Shown here piece after piece: positions 7,692-15,956 of a stretch of DNA of 64,000 bases. Source of the DNA: Azoarcus sp. DD4 (GTDB lineage: Bacteria > Pseudomonadota > Gammaproteobacteria > Burkholderiales > Rhodocyclaceae); assembly GCF_006496635.1 (NCBI RefSeq), contig NZ_CP022958.1:310001-374000 (forward strand), read 5' to 3'. The translations under genes were made by a program, and so were the position numbers. The stretch's first letter is position 1. Every line of letters begins with the position of its first letter. A model generated the notes under the pieces. It was not told where the DNA came from. It worked only from the letters and a program-made list of their open reading frames with translations, and ran no database searches.

Positions 7692-8879
7692 ATGCAGACC
7701 CCTCCCTCCCTGCTGTTCAAGCCCCTCGCTGCAGCATTGTTCAGTACGCTGGTTCTCGCCGCCTGCAGCGGTGGCCAGCAGACGCCGGCGGCCGGTCAGG
7801 GCGGCGGCGCCCCCACCGTCGGTATCGTCACGGTGCAGCCGCAGGCGGTCGAACTGACCACCGAGCTGCCGGGCCGTACCTCGCCCTACCTCATCGCCGA
7901 AGTGCGCCCGCAGGTCACCGGCATCGTCAAGAAACGCGCCTTCCGCGAGGGCAGCGAGGTCAAGGCCGGCGAGCTGCTCTACCAGATCGACCCAGCCACC
8001 TACCAGGCCGCCCAGGACAGCGCCAAGGCCAGTCTGGCGCGTGCCGAGGCCAATCTCTACACCGCCCGCCTGAAGGCCGAGCGTTACGCCGATCTCGCCA
8101 GGATCAATGCCGTCAGCAAGCAGGCCAACGACGACACCATCGCGGCGCTCAAGCAGGCCGAGGCCGATGTCGCGGCGGCCCGCGCGGCGGTGGACAAGGC
8201 GCGCATCGACCTCGAGTTCACCCGCGTCAGCGCGCCGATCCCGGGCCGCATCGGCCGCTCTGCGGTGACGCCGGGTGCGCTGGTGACCGCCAACCAGGAG
8301 GGCGCGCTGGCCACGGTGCAGCAGCTCGATCCGATCTACGTGGACGTGACGCAATCCAGCACCGAGTTGCTGGCGCTCAAGCGCAACCTCGCCGGCGGCA
8401 AGCTGCAGCGTGCCGGCGCGGACGCTGCCAAGGTGCAGCTGGTACTGGAGGACGGCAGCGTCTATCCGGCCGAGGGCAAGCTGGAATTCTCCGAGGTGTC
8501 GGTCGATACCAGCACAGGCAGTGTGACCCTGCGCGCCGTCTTCCCCAACCCGAAGAACGAATTGCTGCCCGGCATGTACGTACGTGCGCGCTTCGCCCAG
8601 GGCATCCGCCAGGATGCGGTGCTGGTGCCGCACGCCGGCGTCAGCCGCGATGCGCGCGGCAATGCGGTGGCGATGGTGGTCAACGGCGAAAGCAAGGTCG
8701 AAGCCAGGATGGTCAAGGCCGAACGTTCGCTCAGCGACAAGTGGGTGGTGAGCGAAGGCCTGGTGGCCGGCGACCGCGTCATCGTCGAGGGCCTGCAGAA
8801 GGTCCGTGCGGGTGCCCAGGTCCAGGTACAGGACGTGGTTGCCGCCGCGCCCGCCGCCGCACCGGCCAAGGCCAATTGA
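7692..8879 (+). CDS. RND efflux periplasmic adaptor (AcrA/MexA type)
   Basis: Membrane-fusion lipoprotein linking the inner-membrane pump to the outer-membrane channel, 395 aa. The signal peptide ends in a lipobox (LVLAAC, Cys about residue 23), giving a lipidated periplasmic protein. HlyD-family landmarks follow: VRPQVTGIVKKRAFREGSEV (lipoyl half), an Ala-rich alpha-hairpin with two heptad arms (about residues 95-170), then VSAPIPGRIGRSAVTPGALV and the beta-barrel and membrane-proximal regions. The start at 7692 is chosen for the lipoprotein signal; the upstream open frame is non-signal sequence. First gene of a three-gene adaptor-pump-channel operon. Confidence 0.92.
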   Translation: MQTPPSLLFKPLAAALFSTLVLAACSGGQQTPAAGQGGGAPTVGIVTVQPQAVELTTELPGRTSPYLIAEVRPQVTGIVKKRAFREGSEVKAGELLYQIDPATYQAAQDSAKASLARAEANLYTARLKAERYADLARINAVSKQANDDTIAALKQAEADVAAARAAVDKARIDLEFTRVSAPIPGRIGRSAVTPGALVTANQEGALATVQQLDPIYVDVTQSSTELLALKRNLAGGKLQRAGADAAKVQLVLEDGSVYPAEGKLEFSEVSVDTSTGSVTLRAVFPNPKNELLPGMYVRARFAQGIRQDAVLVPHAGVSRDARGNAVAMVVNGESKVEARMVKAERSLSDKWVVSEGLVAGDRVIVEGLQKVRAGAQVQVQDVVAAAPAAAPAKAN

Positions 8880-8890
8880 GGAGCTGAACC

Positions 8891-11800
8891 ATGGCCCGTT
8901 TCTTCATCGACAGACCCATCTTCGCGTGGGTGGTCGCCATCGTCATCATGCTGGCCGGCGCCCTGTCCATTCTCGGACTGCCGATTTCCCAGTACCCCGC
9001 GATCGCGCCGCCGCAGATCGCGATCAACGCCACCTACCCGGGTGCCACGGCCAAGGCGGTGGAGGATTCCGTCACCCAGGTCATCGAGCAGAAGATGACC
9101 GGCCTGGACGGACTGCTCTACATGGGCTCGACCTCCGACTCCTACGGCCGCGTCACCATCACGCTCACCTTCAATGCCGGCACCAATCCGGACATTGCCC
9201 AGGTGCAGGTCCAGAACAAGCTGCAGACGGCCCTGCCGCTGCTGCCGCAGGCGGTGCAGCAGCAGGGCGTGCAGGTGGCGAAATCCACCCGCAACTTCCT
9301 GATGGTGCTCGGCTTCGTTTCCAAGGACGGCAGCCAGAGCGCCAACGACCTGTCGGATTTCCTCTCTTCCACTGTGCAGGATCCGCTGTCGCGGGTCACC
9401 GGCGTGGGCGAGGTGCAGGTGTTCGGTTCGCAGTATGCGATGCGGATCTGGCTCGATCCCGCCAAGCTCAACAACTACAAGCTGATGCCGTCGGACGTGC
9501 GCAGCGCGCTCGAAGCGCAGAACACCCAGGTGTCGGCCGGCCAGCTGGGCGGCACGCCGGCGCTGCCGGGGCAGGGTTTCACCGCGTCGATCACCGCGCA
9601 AAGCCGGCTCCAGACCGTCGAGCAGTTCGAGAATATCCTGTTGAAATCGTCCGCTCAGGGCGGCGAGGTGCGACTGCGTGACGTCGCCCGGGTCGAGGTC
9701 GGCGCCGAGAGCTACGGCACCACCGCGCGCTACAACGGCCAGCCGGCGGCGGGCATCGGCATCAAGCTCGCCGCGGGGGCCAATGCGCTCGAGACCGCAG
9801 GCGCGGTGCGCAAGGCGCTCGACAACATGGCGAACTACTTCCCGGAAGGGGTCGAGATCGTCACGCCTTACGACACCACCCCCTTCGTCAGGCTGTCGAT
9901 CGAAGAGGTGGTGAAGACCCTGATCGAGGCGGTGGTGCTGGTGTTCCTGGTGATGTTCCTGTTCCTGCAGAACATCCGCGCCACGCTGATCCCGACCATC
10001 GCGGTGCCGGTGGTGCTGCTCGGCACTTTCGGCCTGATGGCCGCCTTCGGCTTCTCGATCAACACGCTGACCATGTTCGGCGTGGTGCTCGCGATCGGCC
10101 TGCTGGTGGACGACGCCATCGTCGTGGTCGAGAACGTCGAGCGGATCATGAGCGAGGAAGGCCTGTCGCCCAAGGAAGCCACCAGGAAGTCGATGGGCCA
10201 GATCACCGGCGCGCTGGTGGGCATCGGCCTGGTGCTGTCGGCGGTGTTCGTGCCGATGGCCTTCTTCGGCGGCTCCACCGGTGTGATCTATCGCCAGTTC
10301 TCGATCACCATCGTCTCGGCGATGGGGCTGTCGGTGCTGGTGGCCATCGTGTTCACCCCGGCGCTGTGCGCGACCATGCTGAAGCCGGTGGAGAAGGGGC
10401 ACGATCACTCCGAGGGCGGCTGGTTCTCCGGCTTCTTCCACTGGTTCAACGGCATGTTCGCGCGCAACACCGCGCGCTACGAATCGGCGGTCGGCGGCAT
10501 CCTGCGCCGTACCGGACGGTTCCTGCTGATCTACGCGGTCATCCTCGGCGTGCTCGCCTTCCTGTTCATGCGCATGCCGACCTCCTTCCTGCCGGAAGAA
10601 GACCAGGGCGTGATGTTCACCCAGGTGATGCTGCCGGCCGGTGCGACCCAGGAACGTACGATCGAAGTGCTCAAGAAGGTCGAACACCACTTCCTGGAAA
10701 ACGAGAAGGATTACGCCAAGTCCATTTTCACCGTGGCCGGCTTCAGCTTTGCCGGTAGCGGCCAGAACATGGCCATCGGCTTCGTCCACCTGCGCGACTG
10801 GGACGAACGCAAGGGTCCGGCGGGCAACGTCAAGGCGGTGGCGGGACGCGCCATGGCGGCCTTCTCGCAGATCCGCGAGGCGATGGTGTTCGCCTTCGTG
10901 CCGCCGGCGGTGATCGAACTCGGCACCTCCAACGGCTTCGACGTGCAGCTGCAGGATCGCGCCGGCCTCGGCCACGACGCCCTGATCGCCGCCCGCAACC
11001 AGTTCCTCGGCATGGCGGCGCAGGACAAGCGCCTGGTGGCGGTGCGCCCGAACGGCCAGGAGGACATGCAGGAGTACGTGCTCGACATCGACCATGCCAA
11101 GGCCGGTGCGCTCGGCGTGTCGGTGTCCGACATCAATGCCACGCTGTCGACTGCATGGGGCGGCGTGTACGTGAACGACTTCCTCGATCGCGGCCGCATC
11201 AAGAAGGTCTATCTGCAGTCCGATGCCGGCAGCCGGATGCGCCCCGAGGATCTGAACAGCTGGTACGTGCGCAACAAGGCCGGCGAGATGGTGCCGCTGT
11301 CCGCGTTCGCATCCGGCCACTGGGCCTACGGCTCGCCGCGCCTGGAGCGCTACAACGGCCAGTCCTCGGTCGAAGTCCTCGGTCAGGGCGCGCCGGGGGT
11401 GTCGTCGGGCGACGCGATGGCGGCGGTGGAGGAAATCATCGCCAAGCTGCCGCCGGGCATCGGCTACGAATGGACCGGCACCTCGTTCGAGGAGCGCCGT
11501 TCGGGTTCGCAGGCGCCGGCGCTGTATGCCCTGTCGCTGATCGTCGTCTTCCTCTGCCTGGCGGCCTTGTACGAGAGCTGGTCGGTGCCGTTCGCGGTGA
11601 TGCTGGTGGTGCCGCTCGGCGTGCTCGGCGCCATCGTCGCCGCCACCGGTCGCGGACTGTCCAACGACGTCTATTTCCAGGTCGGCCTGCTCGCCACCAT
11701 CGGCCTGTCGGCGAAGAACGCGATCCTGATCGTGGAATTCGCCAAGGAACAGATGGAGAAGGAAGGCAAGGCCCTGATCGATGCCACGCTGGAAGCGGTG

Positions 11801-12052
11801 CGGATGCGTCTGCGCCCCATCCTGATGACCTCGCTCGCCTTCGGCCTCGGCGTACTGCCGCTGGCGATCAGCACCGGTGCCGGTTCGGGCAGCCAGAACG
11901 CGATCGGTACCGGCGTGCTCGGTGGCACCATCTCAGCCACCGTGCTCGGCATCTTCTTCATCCCGCTGTTCTACGTGGCGATCAAGCGCGTCTTCAAGGA
12001 CAAGCCGGCCACCGCGGACAACAACGCCACCGTGGCCACGCAGGAGCACTGA
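8891..12052 (+). CDS. RND multidrug efflux pump inner-membrane subunit (AcrB/MexB type)
   Basis: Proton-driven exporter of hydrophobic and amphiphilic drugs, 1053 aa, the typical HAE-1 RND length. It begins with the family signature MARFFIDRPIFAWVVAIVIM. The Asp-Asp proton relay is visible in helix 4 (LLVDDAIVVVENVERIM) and the partner Lys in helix 10 (GLSAKNAILIVEFAKEQ). The two large periplasmic loops and the repeated twelve-helix layout are present. GAGGAG precedes the ATG, 11 bp after the adaptor stop. Expected to form a tripartite complex with its neighbours and to be repressed by the divergent TetR protein. Confidence 0.95.
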   Translation: MARFFIDRPIFAWVVAIVIMLAGALSILGLPISQYPAIAPPQIAINATYPGATAKAVEDSVTQVIEQKMTGLDGLLYMGSTSDSYGRVTITLTFNAGTNPDIAQVQVQNKLQTALPLLPQAVQQQGVQVAKSTRNFLMVLGFVSKDGSQSANDLSDFLSSTVQDPLSRVTGVGEVQVFGSQYAMRIWLDPAKLNNYKLMPSDVRSALEAQNTQVSAGQLGGTPALPGQGFTASITAQSRLQTVEQFENILLKSSAQGGEVRLRDVARVEVGAESYGTTARYNGQPAAGIGIKLAAGANALETAGAVRKALDNMANYFPEGVEIVTPYDTTPFVRLSIEEVVKTLIEAVVLVFLVMFLFLQNIRATLIPTIAVPVVLLGTFGLMAAFGFSINTLTMFGVVLAIGLLVDDAIVVVENVERIMSEEGLSPKEATRKSMGQITGALVGIGLVLSAVFVPMAFFGGSTGVIYRQFSITIVSAMGLSVLVAIVFTPALCATMLKPVEKGHDHSEGGWFSGFFHWFNGMFARNTARYESAVGGILRRTGRFLLIYAVILGVLAFLFMRMPTSFLPEEDQGVMFTQVMLPAGATQERTIEVLKKVEHHFLENEKDYAKSIFTVAGFSFAGSGQNMAIGFVHLRDWDERKGPAGNVKAVAGRAMAAFSQIREAMVFAFVPPAVIELGTSNGFDVQLQDRAGLGHDALIAARNQFLGMAAQDKRLVAVRPNGQEDMQEYVLDIDHAKAGALGVSVSDINATLSTAWGGVYVNDFLDRGRIKKVYLQSDAGSRMRPEDLNSWYVRNKAGEMVPLSAFASGHWAYGSPRLERYNGQSSVEVLGQGAPGVSSGDAMAAVEEIIAKLPPGIGYEWTGTSFEERRSGSQAPALYALSLIVVFLCLAALYESWSVPFAVMLVVPLGVLGAIVAATGRGLSNDVYFQVGLLATIGLSAKNAILIVEFAKEQMEKEGKALIDATLEAVRMRLRPILMTSLAFGLGVLPLAISTGAGSGSQNAIGTGVLGGTISATVLGIFFIPLFYVAIKRVFKDKPATADNNATVATQEH

Positions 12053-12054
12053 CC

Positions 12055-13458
12055 ATGCCGTTGAAAACCCTAGTAATTGCCGTCGCCGCCGTGCTGGCGG
12101 GCGCCTGCTCGACGCTCGCGCCGGACTACCAGCGCCCGGCGGCACCGGTGGCGGCCGGCTGGCCGGGCGAGGTCGCCCAGCCAGCCGCCGGCACCCCGGC
12201 GGCCGACGAGATCGCCTGGCGCAGCTTTTTTGCCGACCAGCGCTTGCGCGACCTCATCGACCTCGCCTTGGCCAACAACCGCGACCTGCGCGTCTCGGCG
12301 CTCAACATCGAGAAGGCGCGCGCGCAGTACCAGATCCAGCGTGCCGACCTGTTCCCGTCCATCGGCCTGTCCGGTGGCCAGAGCGCCCAGCGCCTGCCGG
12401 GCGATCTCACCACCACCGGCGAGCCGCGCATTTCGCGCCAGTACAGCACCACGGTGGGCTTCTCCAGCTACGAGCTGGATTTCTTCGGCCGGGTGCGCAG
12501 CCTGCGCGACCAGGCGCTGGAGCAATACCTCGCCACCGAGGATGCCCGCCGCAGTGCCCAGATCAGCCTCGTTGCCGAGGTCGCCAATGCCTGGCTGACG
12601 CTGGCGGCCGACCGCGAGCGGCTGGATCTCGCCCGCCGCACCTACGAGGCCCAGCAGCAGTCCTACGAGCTCACCAAGAAGAGCTTCGACTTCGGCGCGG
12701 TGTCGGCGATCGACCTGCGCCAGGCCCAGACGGCGCGTGACAGCGCCCGGGCCGACCTGGCGAGCTATACCGCGCAGGTCGCGCGCGACCTCAATGCGCT
12801 CAACCTGGTGGCCGGCACCACGGTGCCGGCCGAACTGCAACCGGCCCAGCTCACCGACACCGTCAGCGCCGTCGGCGAGCTGCCTGCCGGCGTGCCCTCG
12901 GAAGTGCTGGTGCGCCGCCCCGACATCCTCGCCGCCGAACGTCAGCTGCGCGGCGCCAACGCCAGCATCGGCGCGGCGCGTGCGGCCTTCTTCCCCAGCA
13001 TCACGCTGACGGCCGCCGCCGGCACCGCCAGCGCCACGCTCGAAGGCCTGTTCAAGTCGGGCAGCGGCACCTGGAGCTTCGCGCCGCAGATCAATCTGCC
13101 GATCTTCGAGGCCGGGCGGCTCAGCGCCAATCTCGAGGTGGCCAAGGTGCAGCGCGAGATCGCGGTCGCCGACTACGAGAAGTCGATCCAGAGCGCCTTC
13201 CGCGAGGTGGCGGATGCGCTCGCCGAGCGCGCCACGCTGGGCGACGAGCTCGACGCCCGGCGCGCGCTGGTGGAGGCCACCGCCGAGACCTACAAGCTGT
13301 CGGAGGCGCGTTACCGCAGCGGCGTCGACAGCTACCTCGGCCTGCTCGACGCCCAGCGCACGCTCTACAGCGCCGAACAGGCGCTGATCACGGTGCGCTT
13401 GTCCGACGTCGCCAATCGCGTCGCGCTCTACAAGGTGCTCGGCGGCGGCTGGCAGTAA
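12055..13458 (+). CDS. Outer-membrane efflux lipoprotein (OprM/NodT type)
   Basis: TolC-like exit duct, 467 aa. The signal peptide ends with LAGACS (lipobox Cys about residue 19), and the mature chain opens with TLAPDYQRPAAPV, the usual start of OprM-class lipoproteins. Two structural repeats are visible, each with a long helix pair and a strand segment (YELDFFGRVRSLRDQALEQY and INLPIFEAGRLSANLEVAK). It follows the pump by 2 bp and ends just before a strong terminator, closing the operon. Confidence 0.93.
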   Translation: MPLKTLVIAVAAVLAGACSTLAPDYQRPAAPVAAGWPGEVAQPAAGTPAADEIAWRSFFADQRLRDLIDLALANNRDLRVSALNIEKARAQYQIQRADLFPSIGLSGGQSAQRLPGDLTTTGEPRISRQYSTTVGFSSYELDFFGRVRSLRDQALEQYLATEDARRSAQISLVAEVANAWLTLAADRERLDLARRTYEAQQQSYELTKKSFDFGAVSAIDLRQAQTARDSARADLASYTAQVARDLNALNLVAGTTVPAELQPAQLTDTVSAVGELPAGVPSEVLVRRPDILAAERQLRGANASIGAARAAFFPSITLTAAAGTASATLEGLFKSGSGTWSFAPQINLPIFEAGRLSANLEVAKVQREIAVADYEKSIQSAFREVADALAERATLGDELDARRALVEATAETYKLSEARYRSGVDSYLGLLDAQRTLYSAEQALITVRLSDVANRVALYKVLGGGWQ

Positions 13459-13481
13459 GCCGCGGCGGTGAGGTCATGACA

Positions 13482-13516
13482 GGGGCGTCCGGCGCAGGCT
13501 GGACGCCCCCTTTCAT
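13482..13516 (+). terminator. Rho-independent terminator of the efflux operon
   Basis: Perfect 9-bp stem GGGGCGTCC / GGACGCCCC with a 10-nt loop, followed by CCTTTCAT. It is placed 24 bp after the OprM-like stop codon. Confidence 0.85.
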
Positions 13517-13620
13517 GGGGCTTCCGGTCACGCGTCGCTGCTAGAATGTCGCCCAGGCCGGCCCGGAACGAGGCGCCGGCCACCCCCGCCTCGATCTTCA
13601 CCGTCTTCCGGAGCCCCGCC

Positions 13621-14106
13621 ATGAAGGGAAAAACCAAGGTCATCTCCGCGCTCAACGCGCTGCTGGTCGATGAACTCGCCGCCCGCGACCAATACTTCAT
13701 CCACAGCCGCATGCTCGCCGAGTGGGGCCTGCACCATGCCGCCGAGCGCATCGCGCACGAGATGGAGGACGAAACCCAGCACGCCTCCGACCTGATCTGC
13801 CGCATCCTTTTCCTCGAAGGCACGCCGAAGATGACGCCGGCCAAGATCAGCGTCGGCAAGGATCTACCGGAGATCTTTGCCAAGGATCTGGCGGTCGAAT
13901 ACAAGGTGGTCGACAACCTGCGCGCGGCGATGGCGCTGTGCGAGACCGAGCAGGACTACGTGAGCCGCGACATCCTGCTGAAGATGCTGGCCGACACCGA
14001 GGAAGACCACGCCCACTGGCTGGAGCAGCAACTGCGCCTGATCGGGATGGTCGGACTGCAGAACTACCTGCAGTCGCAGATGAAGACGGGTACGCCCGGC
14101 GCCTGA
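13621..14106 (+). CDS. bfr: Bacterioferritin, haem-ligand-less subunit
   Basis: Iron-storage four-helix-bundle protein of 160 aa, close to the usual 158. The diiron ferroxidase residues are all visible: E18, E51, H54, E93, E127 and H130, with Y25 nearby. The haem-ligating Met at position 52 of E. coli Bfr is Thr here (EDETQHAS), so this chain should not bind bridging haem by itself. Species with two Bfr subunits are known to have one such chain that pairs with a Met52 chain; no partner is in this window. The start at 13621 matches the family MKG N-terminus. Monocistronic, after the efflux terminator. Confidence 0.93.
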   Translation: MKGKTKVISALNALLVDELAARDQYFIHSRMLAEWGLHHAAERIAHEMEDETQHASDLICRILFLEGTPKMTPAKISVGKDLPEIFAKDLAVEYKVVDNLRAAMALCETEQDYVSRDILLKMLADTEEDHAHWLEQQLRLIGMVGLQNYLQSQMKTGTPGA

Positions 14107-14394
14107 GCCGGTCCCGCCCGCTGTCTTGCGGCGGCGGGCGGCGGATGGCGCGGCGGCATGCACGTATGACTTGCCTTAATGCGCCATCGCTGGGAGTATC
14201 CCGTCCGGTGAGCGTCCACAGACCCTGCCCGCAGGCAGGAACATGGGCGACGCCCTACGTAATACAGGCCCGGTATCGTGCCGGATTGCTCAACGACGTG
14301 AATGCCTTGCCCGGGTTCGAACCCGATGGTGTTCGGGAATTTCTTTCCGGTCCGGTCTCATCACCCGGCCGGAAGCAAGCGTGAGGATTTCTCC
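14107..14394. other. 288-bp intergenic region with a 14-bp palindrome
   Basis: No gene is seen between bfr and the DksA-like gene. The perfect palindrome CGGGTTCGAACCCG at 14312-14325 lies about 70 bp upstream of the DksA start. It resembles a tRNA T-arm, but no acceptor stem, D-arm or anticodon arm surrounds it, so it is either an operator or a relic. Confidence 0.4.
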
Positions 14395-14820
14395 ATGAAC
14401 GACGTGCTGACTCCCCTGATGACGGAAGCCGAACTGCGTGCGGCTCCGGAAGACGACTACATGTCGCCGCGCCAGCTCGCCTTCTTCCGCAGCCTGCTCG
14501 AAAAGGAAATGAAGACCCTGCTCGACGCTGCGCACGAGACCACCACCCACCTCCAGGAAAACGCCGCCACCCCCGATCCGGCCGACCGCGCCAGCGTCGA
14601 GGAAGAGCACACCCTGGAACTGCGCGTGCGTGACCGCGAGCGCAAGCTGCTGAAGAAGATCGAGGAAGCGATCGGTCGCATCGACGACGGCAGCTACGGC
14701 TGGTGCGAGGAAACCGGCGAGCCGATCGGCATCGGTCGCCTGCTTGCCCGCCCGACTGCAACGCTGAGCCTCGAAGCGCAGGAGCGCCGCGAGAAGCTCA
14801 AGAAGATGCATGGCGGCTGA
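14395..14820 (+). CDS. dksA: DksA-family RNA polymerase-binding factor with degenerate zinc finger
   Basis: ppGpp-cofactor-type protein of 141 aa. It has the long N-terminal coiled coil (LAFFRSLLEKEMKTLLDAA, then a second helix with LRVRDRERKLLKKIEEAI) and the tip region DPADRAS with the acidic residue expected at the coiled-coil tip. The C-terminal globular part reads YGWCEETGEPIGIGRLLARP followed by TLSLEAQERRE. Only one of the four zinc-ligand Cys of classical DksA remains; the others are Thr, Ser and Ala, as in the zinc-independent DksA2 and alphaproteobacterial forms. GAGGA lies upstream of the ATG. Such paralogues are known to work when zinc is scarce; that role here is an inference. 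Confidence 0.88.
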   Translation: MNDVLTPLMTEAELRAAPEDDYMSPRQLAFFRSLLEKEMKTLLDAAHETTTHLQENAATPDPADRASVEEEHTLELRVRDRERKLLKKIEEAIGRIDDGSYGWCEETGEPIGIGRLLARPTATLSLEAQERREKLKKMHGG

Positions 14821-15038
14821 GTGGTCGCCGGGCTCCGGCCTGGCTCCCTGTCGTCGTCTCCGGAAGGTCGCCGCGGTCTGACCGCGGCGGCGTCCGCGCC
14901 TGCCGCGCGCCTTTGCGCCACCGCCTGCTGCGCGTCCGGGCGGCCCATCCTTTCTTCATCGCCGCCCCTCGGTTGCCGGTATCCCGCTCCGACCCGCCTA
15001 TCGGGTGCGGCGTGTGCGGCTGTGGCACTGCCGGTGCA

Positions 15039-15764
15039 TCAGCGTTCCGGTCCGGGGCCGAAGTACTGCTGGCGCAGGTGCCGTGCGGCCAGCCGGTTGG
15101 CCGTCGCCGCATCGGTGACCGCCGCCATCAGCCCCGCCGGTCCGCAGGTATATACGGTCAGTCCGGCATGCCCCGACGGCACCGCAGTGGCGAACACACC
15201 CTGCAGGCGGGCGGCCGTGGCGGCCGCGTTCAAGCCGAAGTGGCAGTGCAGGGTGCCGCGCATGCGGGCACCTTCGAGTTCGGCGAGGAAGGCGGCATCT
15301 TCCTCGCTGCGGGCAAAGTAGTGCAGTTCGGCGGATCTGCCGCCCCGTTCGAGTGCGCGGAACATCGACAACAGCGGCGCGATGCCGATGCCGCCCGCGA
15401 TCAGCAAGTGGCGTTCGGCGCTGTCATCGAGGGCGAAGCTGTTCTGTGGTGTGGATACCGCCAGGCGGTCGCCCGGATGCAGCGCACGCAGCCGCGCCGG
15501 CACGCTGCCCGACGCTGCGCCGGCGTGCCGGACCGCGACGCGGTAGGTCGAGGTTTCCCCCGGCAGGCTGCACAGCGAGTAGGCGCGGGCATTGCCATCG
15601 GCATGGACGAAGATGTGGGCGCCGGGCGTCCACGCGGGCAGGGTCCTGCCGCTGAGCGCCTCAAACTCGAAGCTGCGGATGTCGCGGGCCTCGTCACGCA
15701 GGCTGCGGACGCGTACCGGTATGGTATCGGCATGAACTGGGGGTGAGGGCGCGCGCACCAACAT
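15039..15764 (-). CDS. Phthalate-dioxygenase-reductase-like flavin oxidoreductase lacking the ferredoxin domain
   Basis: NAD(P)H-dependent flavoprotein of 241 aa. The FMN/FAD-binding barrel shows the RAYSLCS motif (about residue 60), and the nucleotide domain shows GGIGIAPLLSMFRALE and VYTCGPAGLM. Relatives such as phthalate dioxygenase reductase and VanB are about 310-330 aa and end with a plant-type [2Fe-2S] domain. This protein stops directly after the nucleotide domain (RQQYFGPGPER), and no Cys-rich continuation is seen in the next 200 bp in any frame. The start at 15764 follows GAGGAGA. No oxygenase gene is adjacent, so the electron acceptor is unknown. Confidence 0.8.
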   Translation of the reverse strand: MLVRAPSPPVHADTIPVRVRSLRDEARDIRSFEFEALSGRTLPAWTPGAHIFVHADGNARAYSLCSLPGETSTYRVAVRHAGAASGSVPARLRALHPGDRLAVSTPQNSFALDDSAERHLLIAGGIGIAPLLSMFRALERGGRSAELHYFARSEEDAAFLAELEGARMRGTLHCHFGLNAAATAARLQGVFATAVPSGHAGLTVYTCGPAGLMAAVTDAATANRLAARHLRQQYFGPGPER

Positions 15765-15956
15765 GGCTGTCTCCTCGGTACCTTGTTTGAACTTGTCTGA
15801 GCTTTGCTGCCATCCACAAAGCAATTCGCGGACCCGCTCCCACGCGGCTGGCTCGGCCGTGCGTCGGGCGGCTAGCGGCGATATTCTGAGCAGATGAACA
15901 TGTATCCCTCTCCGGCGCCTTGGCGGCGCCCGCTACCCTGCAGGGCGGAGTGACCG

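Noticed and set aside
8462..11320. About 950-codon open frame antisense to the AcrB-like gene
   Set aside because: Composition is His/Arg/Gln-rich with no recognisable fold, and the opposite strand encodes a full RND pump with all motifs.
14300..14335. tRNA-like T-arm (GGGTTCGAACCC)
   Set aside because: No matching acceptor, D-arm or anticodon arm could be folded around it; kept only as a palindrome.
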